From Oceanomicrobium pacificus (lineage in GTDB: Bacteria; Pseudomonadota; Alphaproteobacteria; Rhodobacterales; Rhodobacteraceae), in NCBI RefSeq assembly GCF_009833495.1, contig NZ_WUWG01000005.1, positions 62,001 through 126,000 on the forward strand: a stretch of DNA of 64,000 nt. Direction: 5' to 3'. The notes under the pieces were generated by a model. It was given only the letters and a program-made list of their open reading frames with translations, ran no database searches and was not told the DNA's origin. Below, piece by piece: positions 34,238 through 45,104 of the stretch. The first letter of the stretch is position 1. The number at the start of each line of letters is the position of its first letter. Position numbers and translations under genes: made by a program.

Positions 34238-35119
34238 ATGGTCTGGCACAGCGACAATCCCATCGACCTTCCCGGCGCGCAAGGAGCGGCGCAGTGGCTG
34301 CGCGTGACCGTGCGCGCGCTCGGGTTTCTCATCGGCACCGCAATCCTGATCTGGCCGTTCCTGATCGGGCGGCTTCTGGTTCGCGTCGCTCCGCGCCTGT
34401 CGGACGCGCTGACCGGGCCTGCGCGGCAGGGCTGGGGGCGGGTGGGGCTCTGGATGTGCGGGCTGCGGCTCGACCGGCAGGGCCGGCAGATGCCGCATGG
34501 CGGCGCCATCGTGGCCAACCATACGTCCTGGATCGATATTTTTGCGATGCATGCGGCCGGCCGTGTGACCTTCGTGTCGAAAGCCGAGGTTCGCAAATGG
34601 CCGCTCATCGGGCTGATCGGCCGGATCGCGGGCACGATCTTCATCGAGCGCCGCGCGAGCCAGAGCCGCGCCCAGACCGAGATCCTGCGCGACCATATCC
34701 GCGCGGGCCATGACCTGTGTTTCTTCCCCGAAGGCACGAGCACCGACGGGCAGCAGGTGATCCCGTTCAAATCGACGCTCTTTGCCACCTTCCGCGACCC
34801 GGCGCTGAGTGCCGAGGTCTGGGTCCAGCCGGTGACGATCCGCTACCGCCCCGCCGCAGGGCGCGACCCGCGCTTCTATGGCTGGTGGGGCGACATGTCC
34901 TTTGGCGCCCATATGCTGACCATGCTGGGCCGTTCGCGCGGCGGGCGGGTCACGGTGCAGTTCCATCCGCCGGTGCGCTCGGCCGATTATGCCGACCGCA
35001 AGCTGCTGGCCCGCTATTGCGAAACGGTGGTGCGCGACGGACTGGACGCGCTGAAGGACGGGCAGATGGATGCGGGCGAGGTGATCGACGGCAATGCGCT
35101 GCCGTCGGGCAGCGGCTGA
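34238..35119 (+). CDS. olsA: Lyso-ornithine lipid O-acyltransferase OlsA
   Basis: Second enzyme of ornithine-lipid synthesis, a membrane-associated PlsC-type acyltransferase of 293 residues. A hydrophobic segment lies at about 29-50. The acyltransferase motif I is IVANHTSWIDIFAM (NHxxxxD), and the substrate motif is CFFPEGTSTDGQQVIPFKS (FPEGTxS). Its place directly behind olsB supports OlsA rather than a general lysophosphatidate acyltransferase. The operon supplies phosphorus-free membrane lipid. Confidence 0.92.
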   Translation: MVWHSDNPIDLPGAQGAAQWLRVTVRALGFLIGTAILIWPFLIGRLLVRVAPRLSDALTGPARQGWGRVGLWMCGLRLDRQGRQMPHGGAIVANHTSWIDIFAMHAAGRVTFVSKAEVRKWPLIGLIGRIAGTIFIERRASQSRAQTEILRDHIRAGHDLCFFPEGTSTDGQQVIPFKSTLFATFRDPALSAEVWVQPVTIRYRPAAGRDPRFYGWWGDMSFGAHMLTMLGRSRGGRVTVQFHPPVRSADYADRKLLARYCETVVRDGLDALKDGQMDAGEVIDGNALPSGSG

Positions 35120-35125
35120 GCAGGG

Positions 35126-35749
35126 TCAGCCGAGTGCGTCGATGATGGCGGCGAGCGCATCCGCGGGGTTGTCCGCGCTCCAGACTTCATCCTGAAGGCA
35201 GAGGAAATCGGCAAAGGGTGCCACGCTGCGCACCGCATCGAGGCCCAGCCCGCCTTCGGCCACAACCGGCGTTTCGATCATTTCAGACCACCATTGGAAC
35301 AGGTCGGGGTCGGCGGTCTTGCCGTCGCCGAGTGCGGCCGATGCCGTGACGGGGCCGAGCGCGACATAGTCCGCGCCGATCTCCGCCGCGGTCATGCCGG
35401 CGTGGCGCGACGCGCCGCAATAGCTGCCGACAACGGCGTCCGGCCCGAGCAGTTTTCGCACGTCGCGCACCTGCCGCGCCGCATCCACCAGATGCACCCC
35501 GTCGATCCCCAGCCGGTCGACCAGACGGAAATGTTCATCCAGCACCACCGCCACGTCGCGTGCATGGGCCACCTCGCGCACCGCGTCGGTCAGGCGGCAG
35601 ATCCGGTCCTCGTCCGCGGAATCGGGGATGACGCGGATACAGGCGATCTCGAACCGGTCGAGCAGGCCGGCAAGCTGGCCGGGCAGGGTCGACAGTTCGG
35701 GGTGGCGGGGCGTGGCGAGATAGATCTGGGCGCGGTCCTGGTCGGCCAT
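35126..35749 (-). CDS. thiE: Thiamine-phosphate synthase-like protein
   Basis: 207-residue TIM-barrel protein resembling ThiE, which joins the thiamine pyrimidine and thiazole moieties. Seen: QIYLATP at the N-terminus, LGIDGVHLVDAARQVRDVRKLLG, VGSYCGASRHAGMTAAEIGADYVALGPV, and VVAEGGLGLDAVRSV. It differs from textbook ThiE: the usual ND motif region reads VVLDEHFRLV, and the GADGVHLGQ equivalent is GIDGVHLVD. It may be a divergent ThiE or a ThiE-like protein (TenI-like). No other thi gene is adjacent. AAAGGAT precedes the ATG. Confidence 0.72.
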   Translation of the reverse strand: MADQDRAQIYLATPRHPELSTLPGQLAGLLDRFEIACIRVIPDSADEDRICRLTDAVREVAHARDVAVVLDEHFRLVDRLGIDGVHLVDAARQVRDVRKLLGPDAVVGSYCGASRHAGMTAAEIGADYVALGPVTASAALGDGKTADPDLFQWWSEMIETPVVAEGGLGLDAVRSVAPFADFLCLQDEVWSADNPADALAAIIDALG

Positions 35750-35833
35750 GCGGGCATCCTTTCGGTTTCCCGCCTTCTATCGCCGGGCGGCGGGCCTGTG
35801 CAACCGGTTTGACCGCGCGGCGGGCACCGGTGC

Positions 35834-35860
35834 GGTCCGGCCGCAGGGGGCAGCCGGACC
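35834..35860 (-). terminator. Hairpin downstream of eno
   Basis: GGTCCGGC (35834-35841) pairs with GCCGGACC (35853-35860). It lies 15 bases beyond the eno stop on the minus strand. No T run follows, so termination strength is uncertain. Confidence 0.4.
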
Positions 35861-35875
35861 GGTATTCGTGGCGGA

Positions 35876-37225
<1,350 letters not shown>

Positions 37226-37330
37226 TCATAACGCGGGTTGCGGCGGAAGGAAACGGCGCGGTGACGTGGCGGCAGCCCGCGGGGGCGGGCGGGGGCGGAT
37301 CGGGGGAGACAAGGTGCGTGACGGCGCACG

Positions 37331-37360
37331 CAAAAGGGGCAGCCCGCAGGCTGCCCCTTC
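37331..37360 (-). terminator. Intrinsic terminator after the Fe3+-binding protein gene
   Basis: AAGGGGCAGCC and GGCTGCCCCTT form an 11-base-pair stem around CGCA, followed on the minus strand by TTTTGCG. It lies about 48 bases beyond the stop at 37408. Confidence 0.7.
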
Positions 37361-37407
37361 CTGTCCGTTCCGCGCCGGGGAACGGCGGCGGGCGGGATAA
37401 GCGGTGG

Positions 37408-38418
37408 TCACTCGTCGAAATTGACCCGCTCGACGGCTTTCAGCGCGTCGGGGCGCAGCTTGGCCAGGTCGATCAGCGCGACATCGTCGGGCGTGAAGCT
37501 GCCCCAGCCGGCAACGATCTCGGAGGCTTCGACACCCGGCAGGACCGGATATTCATAGTTCAGTTCGGCATAGAGCTGCTGGCCTTCGGCCGAAGAGAGC
37601 CATTCCATCAGCTTCAGCGCATTCTCGCGGTTCGGCGCGGACTGGGTCATCGCGACACCCGAGAGGTTCACATGCGCGCCGCCATTTTCGAAGGTCGGGA
37701 AGACGATCCGCACACTGTCGGCCCAGGCTTTCTGCTCTTCGTCTTCCAGCATTTTGCCCATGTAATAGGTGTTGCCGATCGAGATGTCGCATTCGGCCGC
37801 CCAGATCGCTTTCACCTGCGCCCGGTCATTGCCCTGCGGTTTGCGGGCGAGGTTGGATTTCACGCCCTCCAGCCAGGTCTCGGTCTCTTCCAGCCCGTGA
37901 TGGGCGATCATCGCGGAGACGAGCGCCACGTTATAGGCATGGGTGCCGGAGCGGGTGCAGATGCGGCCTTTCCATTTCGGGTCGGCCAGATCCTCGTAGG
38001 TGGTCACCTCACCATCGGCCACCCGGTCCTTGGAGGCATAGATGACGCGCGCGCGGCTCGTCAGGCCGAACCACTGGCCGTCCGGGTCGCGGAACTCGGC
38101 GGGGATGTTGGCCTCCAGCACATCGGACTGGACGGGCTGGGTCACGCCGGCCTCGACCGCGCCGTTCAGGCGCGAGATGTCGACCGTCAGGATCAGGTCG
38201 GCGGGGGAGCGCTTGCCCTCGGCCTGAAGCCGTTCCACGAGCCCCTTGTCGAGGAACACGACGTTGGTCTCGATCCCCGTCTCCTCGGTGAACTTGTCGA
38301 GCAGCGGCTGGATCAGTTCGGGCTGGCGATAGGAATAGATGTTCACCTCGTCGGCCATGGCGGGCAGGCCGAGGCTCACGGCGGCGGCGAGGAAAGGGGT
38401 CATCTTGAGAAAGGACAT
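37408..38418 (-). CDS. Periplasmic Fe3+-binding protein of an ABC transporter
   Basis: 336-residue FbpA/FutA-type substrate-binding protein for ferric iron. The signal peptide ends near residue 22 (GLPAMADE). Mature start is EVNIYSYRQPELIQPLLDKF; LTVDISRLNGAVEAG, DPDGQWFGLTSRARVIYAS and ISIGNTYYMGKML follow, with tyrosines at metal-ligand positions (NTYYMG). The ATG at 38418 has GGAGAC upstream; an in-frame ATG at 38478 has none. No permease or ATPase gene lies on either side, so it is an orphan component. Confidence 0.92.
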   Translation of the reverse strand: MSFLKMTPFLAAAVSLGLPAMADEVNIYSYRQPELIQPLLDKFTEETGIETNVVFLDKGLVERLQAEGKRSPADLILTVDISRLNGAVEAGVTQPVQSDVLEANIPAEFRDPDGQWFGLTSRARVIYASKDRVADGEVTTYEDLADPKWKGRICTRSGTHAYNVALVSAMIAHHGLEETETWLEGVKSNLARKPQGNDRAQVKAIWAAECDISIGNTYYMGKMLEDEEQKAWADSVRIVFPTFENGGAHVNLSGVAMTQSAPNRENALKLMEWLSSAEGQQLYAELNYEYPVLPGVEASEIVAGWGSFTPDDVALIDLAKLRPDALKAVERVNFDE

Positions 38419-38449
38419 GGATGTCTCCGTTGCGTGTTCATTGACGCCG

Positions 38450-38478
38450 GAGATACCCAAGCAATTTTGTCGGGTCAA
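38450..38478 (-). promoter_or_regulatory. Sigma-70-type promoter for the Fe3+-binding protein gene
   Basis: On the minus strand, TTGACC (38478-38473), a 17-base spacer and TATCTC (38455-38450). An AT-rich imperfect inverted repeat, from TTTTG to CAAAA on either side of the -35 (about 38464-38490), could bind an iron-responsive regulator. It does not fit the Iron-Rhodo box spacing I know (TGA-N9-TCA), so no regulator is named. Confidence 0.5.
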
Positions 38479-38556
38479 TAGTCGATCAAAAAGATAGGGA
38501 AAAATTTTGAGCTTTTTGGTCAGATTTTAGGCAGAGCTTGCCAAACCCGTGTTTCC

Positions 38557-39408
38557 CTAGCTTTTGGCGGCTTTGGCCGCAGCCTTTGCCGCGTCCCAGA
38601 GCGCGTCCATTTCCGCCAGATCCGACTGGTCGGGGCGGCGGCCCTGTTCGGCGAGCCGGTCCTCGATATAGGCGAATCGCGACTCGAATTTCGCATTGGC
38701 GCGGCGCAGGGCGGCTTCCGGGTCAAGGTCGAGATGCCGTGCGAGATTGGCGACGACAAACAGAAGGTCGCCATATTCCTCCTCGATCCGGTCACGGTCG
38801 CCGCTGCCCTGTTCATCGGCCAGTTCGGCGGCTTCCTCGGCGATCTTGTCGACCACCTGTCCGATATCGGGCCAGTCGAAGCCGACGCGGGCCGCGCGCT
38901 TCTGGAGCTTCACCGCACGGGTGAGCGCAGGCAGCGTCACGGCCACATCGCCCAGCACACGCGTCGGGGCATCCGATGGACCACGGGCGGCCCGTTCCGC
39001 CGCCTTGATCCGTTCCCAGTCGCGGGTCTGGTCGTCCGCCGTCTTGTCGCGGCTCTCGTCGCCGAACACATGGGGGTGGCGGCGGACCATCTTGGCCCCG
39101 ATGCCGCGCGCCACATCGTCGAAGGTGAACAGTCCGGCCTCGGCGCTCATCTGCGTGTGGTAGACGACCTGCAACAAAAGATCGCCCAACTCGTCGCGCA
39201 GATCATCCATCGCGCCGCGCCCGATCGCGTCCGCCACCTCATAGGCTTCCTCGATCGTGTAGGGCGCGATGGAGGCGAAATCCTGTTCGATATCCCACGG
39301 GCAGCCCGTGTCGGGGTCGCGCAGGCGGCCCATGATCTCGATCAGCCGCTCCATCGGGGGCAGGGCATCGTCGGGCGGCGGGGCGTGGCGCGTGTCTTTG
39401 TCGCTCAT
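38557..39408 (-). CDS. mazG: Nucleoside triphosphate pyrophosphohydrolase MazG
   Basis: 283-residue house-cleaning enzyme that hydrolyses (d)NTPs, with two MazG domains. Seen: RLRDPDTGCPWDIEQDFASI, EEAYEVADAIG, LRDELGDLLLQVVYH (EExxE...ExxD metal site), RRHPHVFGD, and a second copy KIAEEAAELADE...EYGDLLFVVANLARHL. The ATG at 39408 starts the typical ERLIEIMGRLRDP region; upstream in-frame sequence is Arg/Pro-rich and unlikely to be coding. It is divergent from the amidohydrolase. Confidence 0.93.
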   Translation of the reverse strand: MSDKDTRHAPPPDDALPPMERLIEIMGRLRDPDTGCPWDIEQDFASIAPYTIEEAYEVADAIGRGAMDDLRDELGDLLLQVVYHTQMSAEAGLFTFDDVARGIGAKMVRRHPHVFGDESRDKTADDQTRDWERIKAAERAARGPSDAPTRVLGDVAVTLPALTRAVKLQKRAARVGFDWPDIGQVVDKIAEEAAELADEQGSGDRDRIEEEYGDLLFVVANLARHLDLDPEAALRRANAKFESRFAYIEDRLAEQGRRPDQSDLAEMDALWDAAKAAAKAAKS

Positions 39409-39529
39409 GCGGCGCAGTCTAGGCGGAAGGCCGCGCGGCCGGAAGACCCTGCAATCAGGTCTGCCGATGTGCCATTGACCTTCCCGGCCCGCAGGCATCT
39501 AGTGGCCCGAGATTTCAAGGAGTGAGCCT

Positions 39530-40699
39530 ATGCCCGTCATCAACCGCATCGCCGATTTCCAGTCCGAGCTGACCGAATGGCGGCGCCACCTCCATGCCCA
39601 TCCCGAGTTGCAATATGACACGGTGGAGACCGCCGCATTCGTGGCCGACAAGCTGCGCGCAATGGGCGTCGATGAACTGGTCGAGGGGATCGGGCGCACC
39701 GGCGTCGTGGCCGTGATCGAAGGTGAAGGCGGCGAGGGGCCGACCATCGGGTTGCGGGCCGACATGGATGCGCTGCCGATCGAGGAAGCCCGCGACCTGC
39801 CTTACAAATCCACCAAGCCGGGCCTGATGCATGCCTGCGGCCATGACGGGCACACAACAATGCTGCTGGGTGCCGCCCGCTATCTGGCCGAGACGCGGCG
39901 GTTCTCGGGTCGGGTTGCGCTCATTTTCCAGCCGGCGGAAGAAGGCGGCGCGGGCGCGAAGGCCATGGTCGATGACGGGCTGATGGACCGGTTCGGCATC
40001 GAACAGGTCTATGCGATCCACAACATGCCCGGTCAGGTTGAGGGCAGTTTCGCCCTACGCCCCGGCCCGATCATGGCGGCGGCGGATATTTTCGAGATTT
40101 CGCTTGAAGGGCGCGGGGGCCACGCGGCTTTTCCGCATGAAACCGCGGATCCGATCATCGCGGCGGCGCAGATTGCGCAGGCGCTCCAGACCATCGTGTC
40201 GCGCAATGCCGATCCGATGCAGGCGCTTGTTGTTTCCGTCACCCAGATCCACGCCGGCACCACAGACAATGTGATCCCGCATTCGGCCTGGCTCGGCGGC
40301 ACGGTGCGCTCGCTCGATGAGACGGTGCGCAGTCTTGCGGAAACCCGCATCAAGGAGATTGCAACGGGCATCGCGTCGGCGCTCGGCGTCACCGCCGACG
40401 TGACATTCGACCGCGGTTATCCGGTGACGGCGAACGAGATCCGTGCCGCCGGGTTCGCGGCCGATGTGGCGCGCGATGTGGCTGGTGCTGCGGCGGTGGA
40501 TACCGAACGGATGCCGGAAATGGGCGCGGAGGATTTTTCCTACATGCTGCAGGAGCGCCCCGGCGCCTATGTATTCCTCGGTCAGGGGGACAGCGCGGGC
40601 CTGCATCACCCGAACTATGATTTCAACGACGAGATCATCCCGACGGGCGCGTCCTATTTTGCCCGTCTGGTCGAGATGGCCCAGCCGCCGCGCCCGTGA
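39530..40699 (+). CDS. M20-family metal-dependent amidohydrolase (hippurate hydrolase-like)
   Basis: 389-residue enzyme of the HipO/N-acyl-amino-acid amidohydrolase group. It starts EWRRHLHAHPELQYDTVETA. Metal and catalytic motifs: GLRADMDALPIEE, HACGHDGHTTMLLGAA, FQPAEEGGAGAKAM, AIHNMPG, GAEDFSYML and HHPNYDFND. It likely cleaves N-acyl amino acids or related amides; substrate unknown. AAGGAG precedes the ATG. It is convergent with the P450 gene. Confidence 0.92.
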   Translation: MPVINRIADFQSELTEWRRHLHAHPELQYDTVETAAFVADKLRAMGVDELVEGIGRTGVVAVIEGEGGEGPTIGLRADMDALPIEEARDLPYKSTKPGLMHACGHDGHTTMLLGAARYLAETRRFSGRVALIFQPAEEGGAGAKAMVDDGLMDRFGIEQVYAIHNMPGQVEGSFALRPGPIMAAADIFEISLEGRGGHAAFPHETADPIIAAAQIAQALQTIVSRNADPMQALVVSVTQIHAGTTDNVIPHSAWLGGTVRSLDETVRSLAETRIKEIATGIASALGVTADVTFDRGYPVTANEIRAAGFAADVARDVAGAAAVDTERMPEMGAEDFSYMLQERPGAYVFLGQGDSAGLHHPNYDFNDEIIPTGASYFARLVEMAQPPRP

Positions 40700-40711
40700 C
40701 ATGGCCGGCGT

Positions 40712-41905
40712 TCAGCGGGTGACTGTCAGGGCAGTCAGCCCATGGAAATGCCAACTGTCGGCATAGGTTGGCGGCGCGGCGAGGCGGAGGTCGGGGCAGC
40801 GCGCGAAAAGGATCGGCAGCGCCGTGGCCAGTTCGAGCCGCGCCAGTGGCGCCCCGATGCAGAAATGCAGCCCGGCCCCGAAGGCAAGCTGTCCCGTCGC
40901 ATGGCGCGAGGGCTCGAACTGCGCCGGATCTGTCCAGCGGGCCGGGTCGCGATTGGCGGCGCCAAGCAACAGTCCAACCCTGTCGCCCCGCGCGAACCTG
41001 TGTCCCTCGACCTCGATATCGCCCAGCGCGATGCGGGTGAAGAGATGCAGCGGCGGGTCATGCCGCAGCGTTTCCTCAACCGTCGCGGCGGTCGCCTCGG
41101 GCGTGGCGAAGAGCCGGCCCGGCGCATCGCCCCGCGACAGGATCCCCGCAACCGCATTGCCGATCGCATGGACCGTGGCCTCATGCCCGGCATTCAAAAG
41201 CAGGATGCAGGTGGACGTCAGTTCCTCCGCACTCAGCCGGTCGCCTTCGGCCTCCGCCGCGATCAGTTCCGACAGAAGGTCATCGCCCGGCGCCGCGCGG
41301 CGGTCCGCGATCAGTGCTTCCAGATAGGCCACGAAATCCAGCGTGGCGGTCACGGCCGCATCCTCCTCCGCGCGGCTGCGGTCGGGCTGGTACATCTTCA
41401 CCATCGCATGCGACCATGCGAGCAGGTCGGCCGACCGGTCGCCCGGGACGCCGAGCAGGGTTGTGATGACATCGATCGGGATCTGCGTCGCGAAGGCGGG
41501 CAGGAGGTCGAACGGACCGTCGGGAAAGGCATCGACAAGCTCGTGGGCGCGCGCCGCGATGAAGGGCGCGAGCGCTTCGATCCGGCGCGGCGTGAAGGCC
41601 CGCGTCACCAGCCTGCGCAGGCGGGTATGTTCGGGCGGTTCGCGCTCCAGCATCGAGAGCGCATCGACCGCATAGAAGGGCGCGAGCCGTTCGGGCACCG
41701 GCTCCGCCAGATCGGCGGGCATCTCGCGGCCGAAACGCCGGTCGCGCAAGAGCGCATTGACCGTGTCGAAGCCGGCCGCACAGGGCAGGTCGAGTTCCAC
41801 CCAGCGGGCCAGCGGCCCCAGCGCGCGGAGCCGGTCATAGGCCGGATAGGGGTCCTGCACGAAAGCCGGATCGCGCGTGGGTTGGGAAAAGTCCGGCAGG
41901 CTCAT
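40712..41905 (-). CDS. Cytochrome P450
   Basis: 397-residue soluble bacterial P450 monooxygenase. The heme-thiolate motif FGAGLHFCIG starts at residue 342 with Cys349. The K-helix motif ETLR is followed by HDPPLHLFTRIAL, and the I-helix LLNAGHEATVHAIGN carries the oxygen-activating A-G-x-E-A-T pattern. The N-terminal MSLPDFSQPTRDPAFVQDPYPAYDRLRALGP opening is typical of class I P450s. Its ATG overlaps the stop of the upstream PLP-enzyme gene by four bases, so translation is coupled. No ferredoxin or ferredoxin reductase gene is adjacent; substrate unknown. Confidence 0.93.
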   Translation of the reverse strand: MSLPDFSQPTRDPAFVQDPYPAYDRLRALGPLARWVELDLPCAAGFDTVNALLRDRRFGREMPADLAEPVPERLAPFYAVDALSMLEREPPEHTRLRRLVTRAFTPRRIEALAPFIAARAHELVDAFPDGPFDLLPAFATQIPIDVITTLLGVPGDRSADLLAWSHAMVKMYQPDRSRAEEDAAVTATLDFVAYLEALIADRRAAPGDDLLSELIAAEAEGDRLSAEELTSTCILLLNAGHEATVHAIGNAVAGILSRGDAPGRLFATPEATAATVEETLRHDPPLHLFTRIALGDIEVEGHRFARGDRVGLLLGAANRDPARWTDPAQFEPSRHATGQLAFGAGLHFCIGAPLARLELATALPILFARCPDLRLAAPPTYADSWHFHGLTALTVTR

Positions 41906-43062
41906 GCGCTGCGGTCCAGCGCCTGTTCCATGTCGGCAATCAGGTCGGCCACGTCCTCGATTCCGATGGAGAGCCGCAAGAGCCTGTCGGGCACGACCGA
42001 GTTCGGCCCCTCGACCGCCTTGCGATGTTCGATCAGGCTTTCGACGCCGCCAAGTGAGGTTGCGGGGAAGAAGCAGGTGCAGAAGCGCGCCACGTCTTTT
42101 GCGCGGTCGGCAGAGCCGTGCACCATCAGCGACAGCATGCCGCCGAAGCCGCCGGTCATCTGCGCGCGTGCAATGGCATGGCCGGGATGGCTTTCGAGGC
42201 CGGGATAGAGGACGGCTTCCACTTCCGGATGCGCTTCGAAATGGCGGGCGAAGGCCAGCGCGTTTTCCGATGCCTGCCGGAACCGCACATAGAGCGTGCG
42301 GATGCCGCGGATGAGGAGCCAGGCCTCGAAGGCCGCGATCACGCTGCCCGAGAGGTTGCGGACCGTCACCAGTTCCTCCCATCGTGCATCAACGGCGCGG
42401 CAGGAGATGACGCCCGCCGTCAGGTCCGAATGGCCGCCCAGATATTTGGTCGCCGAATGGAAGGCATAATCCGCGCCAAGGTCGAGCGCTCGCGTGGTGC
42501 AGGGCGGGGCCGCCGTGCAATCAGCGGCGAGACGGGCGCCGGCCGCATGGGCCGCCTCGGCCGCCGCGCGAATGTCGGTCACGTCCCAGTTCGGGTTGGT
42601 CGGGGTCTCGATCCAGACAAGGTCGGTCGCGCCCGGTTCGATCTGGCGGGCCAGATCGTCCGGGTCTGCCTGATCGAAGAAACTCACCCGCAGGCGGCCC
42701 TTCTCCTGCTGGCGGACAAGCCAATTGAGCCCGCCGTGATACATGATCCGCGGCGCGACCACATGCGCCCCTGCCGGCACCGTTTCGATCAGGGCGACGA
42801 GCGCGGCCATGCCGGACGCAAAAAGAAGCGTCTCCTCGGCCTCTTCGAGGCTCGCGATCAGGGCTTGTGCGCGTTCCACCGTCGGGCCGCCATCGCGGGC
42901 GTAGATATAGGATTGCCGGGGTTCGTAATCCGCGTCGCGGGCAAAGGTGGTCGCCGGTTCGATGCCCGGAACGACGGCGCCCGTCTGCGGGTCGATCATC
43001 CGGAGCGCCTGCGCGGCGCGGGTTTCGGCGGAAGGGCGGCGGTTCGGGCGATGATCGGTCAT
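41902..43062 (-). CDS. Trans-sulfuration PLP enzyme (cystathionine gamma-synthase/beta-lyase family)
   Basis: 386-residue Cys/Met-metabolism PLP enzyme. Seen: VVPGIEPATTFARDADYEP, the PLP-phosphate loop LLFASGMAALVALIE, WIETPTNPNWDVTDI, the PLP lysine in FHSATKYLGGHSDLTAGV, and the C-terminal LGGVESLIEHR...LLRLSIGIEDVADL. In place of the usual DNTFATP it reads DCTAAPP, so substrate choice may differ from MetB or MetC. It is translationally coupled to a cytochrome P450. It should not be equated with metY at 10790-12082, a separate family branch. Confidence 0.88.
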   Translation of the reverse strand: MTDHRPNRRPSAETRAAQALRMIDPQTGAVVPGIEPATTFARDADYEPRQSYIYARDGGPTVERAQALIASLEEAEETLLFASGMAALVALIETVPAGAHVVAPRIMYHGGLNWLVRQQEKGRLRVSFFDQADPDDLARQIEPGATDLVWIETPTNPNWDVTDIRAAAEAAHAAGARLAADCTAAPPCTTRALDLGADYAFHSATKYLGGHSDLTAGVISCRAVDARWEELVTVRNLSGSVIAAFEAWLLIRGIRTLYVRFRQASENALAFARHFEAHPEVEAVLYPGLESHPGHAIARAQMTGGFGGMLSLMVHGSADRAKDVARFCTCFFPATSLGGVESLIEHRKAVEGPNSVVPDRLLRLSIGIEDVADLIADMEQALDRSA

Positions 43063-43281
43063 GCGTGGGTCCGGATTGCGGGTTCGGGTCAGCGGCACGC
43101 GGCGCTTGGCCGGTTGCGTTCGGGGCGGAGAGTGGACCGGCGCGCGCGGCGGTGCAAGGGCGGTTGCGATGGTGCAAGGCGGTGCCGCCGGTGCGAATAT
43201 TGATAGCGCTTGACCGCGCGCGATGCTCTGCCGACACTTGGCGCCTCCGATTGCACCAAACAGACCGTCCGAGCCGCCCCG

Positions 43282-45104
43282 ATGATCCGCCGCCTGATCC
43301 TGATCCTGCTTTTCGTCAGTGTGACCGGCGCCGTGGCGAGCGGTGCCGGGCTCTGGGCGTGGAAGCTCGGTCTGGACGATCTGGCGCAGAGCGGGCGGGC
43401 GAGCCTGACGCTGGCCTCCGATCGGCTGGTGCGGCAGCTCGAACGGTTCCGCGAGCTTCCAGTGCTGCTGGCGGACCATCCGCTCCTGCTGGCCGAGGCG
43501 CGGGGCGCGCCCGGCACCGACCGCGCGGCGGAAGCCAGCCGCGTGCTGGAAAGCGTCGCCGACCTGACCGGCGCGCTCGAAATCTGGCTGGTGGATGCCG
43601 CGGGGCAGGTGCGCGCCGGGTCCAGCCTTGCAACCGCATCGGGGACACGCCCGCGCAACCTCGCCAACCAGCCCGATTTCCGCCGTGCGATGACGGGGGC
43701 GCTGGGCTATTACCATGCCCAGCCCGGCGCGGATGCGGAACGCGGCTTCTTTTTCTCCGCGCCCGTGCGCGATGCGCGCGGCACGCCGGCCGGTGCGGTG
43801 ATGGTCAAGGTCGACCTCGAGGCCCTGGAATCGGAGTGGCGCGGCGATCCGGGCATCCTTTTCTTTACCGACGTCAACGGGGTGGTGTTCCTCGCCAACC
43901 GTGATCCGCTCCTCTTGCGTGTCGATGGTGATCTGAGCGCGGTGCGCGCACCCGTCGCGCGGCTCCAGCAATATCCGGTGACGGCGCTGAAACCCTGGTT
44001 CGAGATCAGCACATCGGTGCGGTTCGGGCACGAACTCTGGCGGATCGACGCGCCGGCGGCGGCCGACCTGCCGCAGCAGGCGCTCCATCTGGAACAGCCT
44101 TTGCCGCTTATCGCGATGCGGGGGCGCATCCTGATCGACACGCGGCCGGCCACCGTGCAGGCGTGGCTCTGGGGCGGGCTGGCCGCGGCACTCATGGGCA
44201 TGCTGGCGCTGGCGATGCTCGCGCTATGGGAGCGCCGCCGCGCGCTCTCCGTCCGGCTGGAGACCGAGGAACGCGCCAATGCGGAACTGGAGCGCCGGGT
44301 GGCGGACCGGACGTCGGAGCTTGTGCGCACCAACGACGTGCTGCGGCAGGAGGTGGCCGACCGGAAGGCCGCCGAGGATGCGCTGCGCCGCGCGCAGGCC
44401 GATCTGGTGCAGGCGGGCAAGCTTGCGGCGCTCGGGCAACTGTCAGCGGGCATCAGCCACGAATTGAACCAGCCGCTCGCGGCGATCCATTCCTATGCGG
44501 AAAATGCCGAGATTCTGATGGCGCGCGACCGCACCGCCGAGGTGCGTGAGAATCTCTCGCTCATCGTGCAACTGTCCGACCGGATGGCGCGGATCATCCG
44601 CAACCTGCGGGCCTTTTCCCGCAAGGAAGGCGAGCCCGCGACAGTGGTGGTGTTGAACGGGGTCGTCGATGATGCGCTGGCGCTCGTCCGGCCGCGGTTC
44701 GACAAAGAGGGCGTTGCCGTCGACTGGATGCCGCCTGCGGGTGACGTGCTTGTGCATGGCGGCGGGGTCCGCTTGCAGCAGGTGGTGCTCAATCTGCTCA
44801 CCAACGCCGCCGATGCGATGCGCGGGCAGGCGAAGCGCACGATCCACATCCGCATCGAGACATTTGCCGACAGGACAGAGTTGCAGGTGCGCGACAGCGG
44901 GCCCGGCTTGCAGGATGCGGACCGGATCTTCGAGCCGTTCTACACAACGAAATCCGCACCGGGCGGGGAGGGGATGGGCCTTGGCCTGTCGATCTCCTAC
45001 GGCATTGTCCAGAGCTTCGGCGGCGACATTCGCGGCGAGAATGTGGAAGGCGGCGGCGCGCTCTTCCGGGTGATCCTGACGCCCGTGGACCGGAGTGTCG
45101 CAGC

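Noticed and set aside
41902-44088. 728-residue extension of the trans-sulfuration enzyme
   Set aside because: The extra 342 residues are antisense to dctB and carry no motif; the ATG at 43062 gives the family length.
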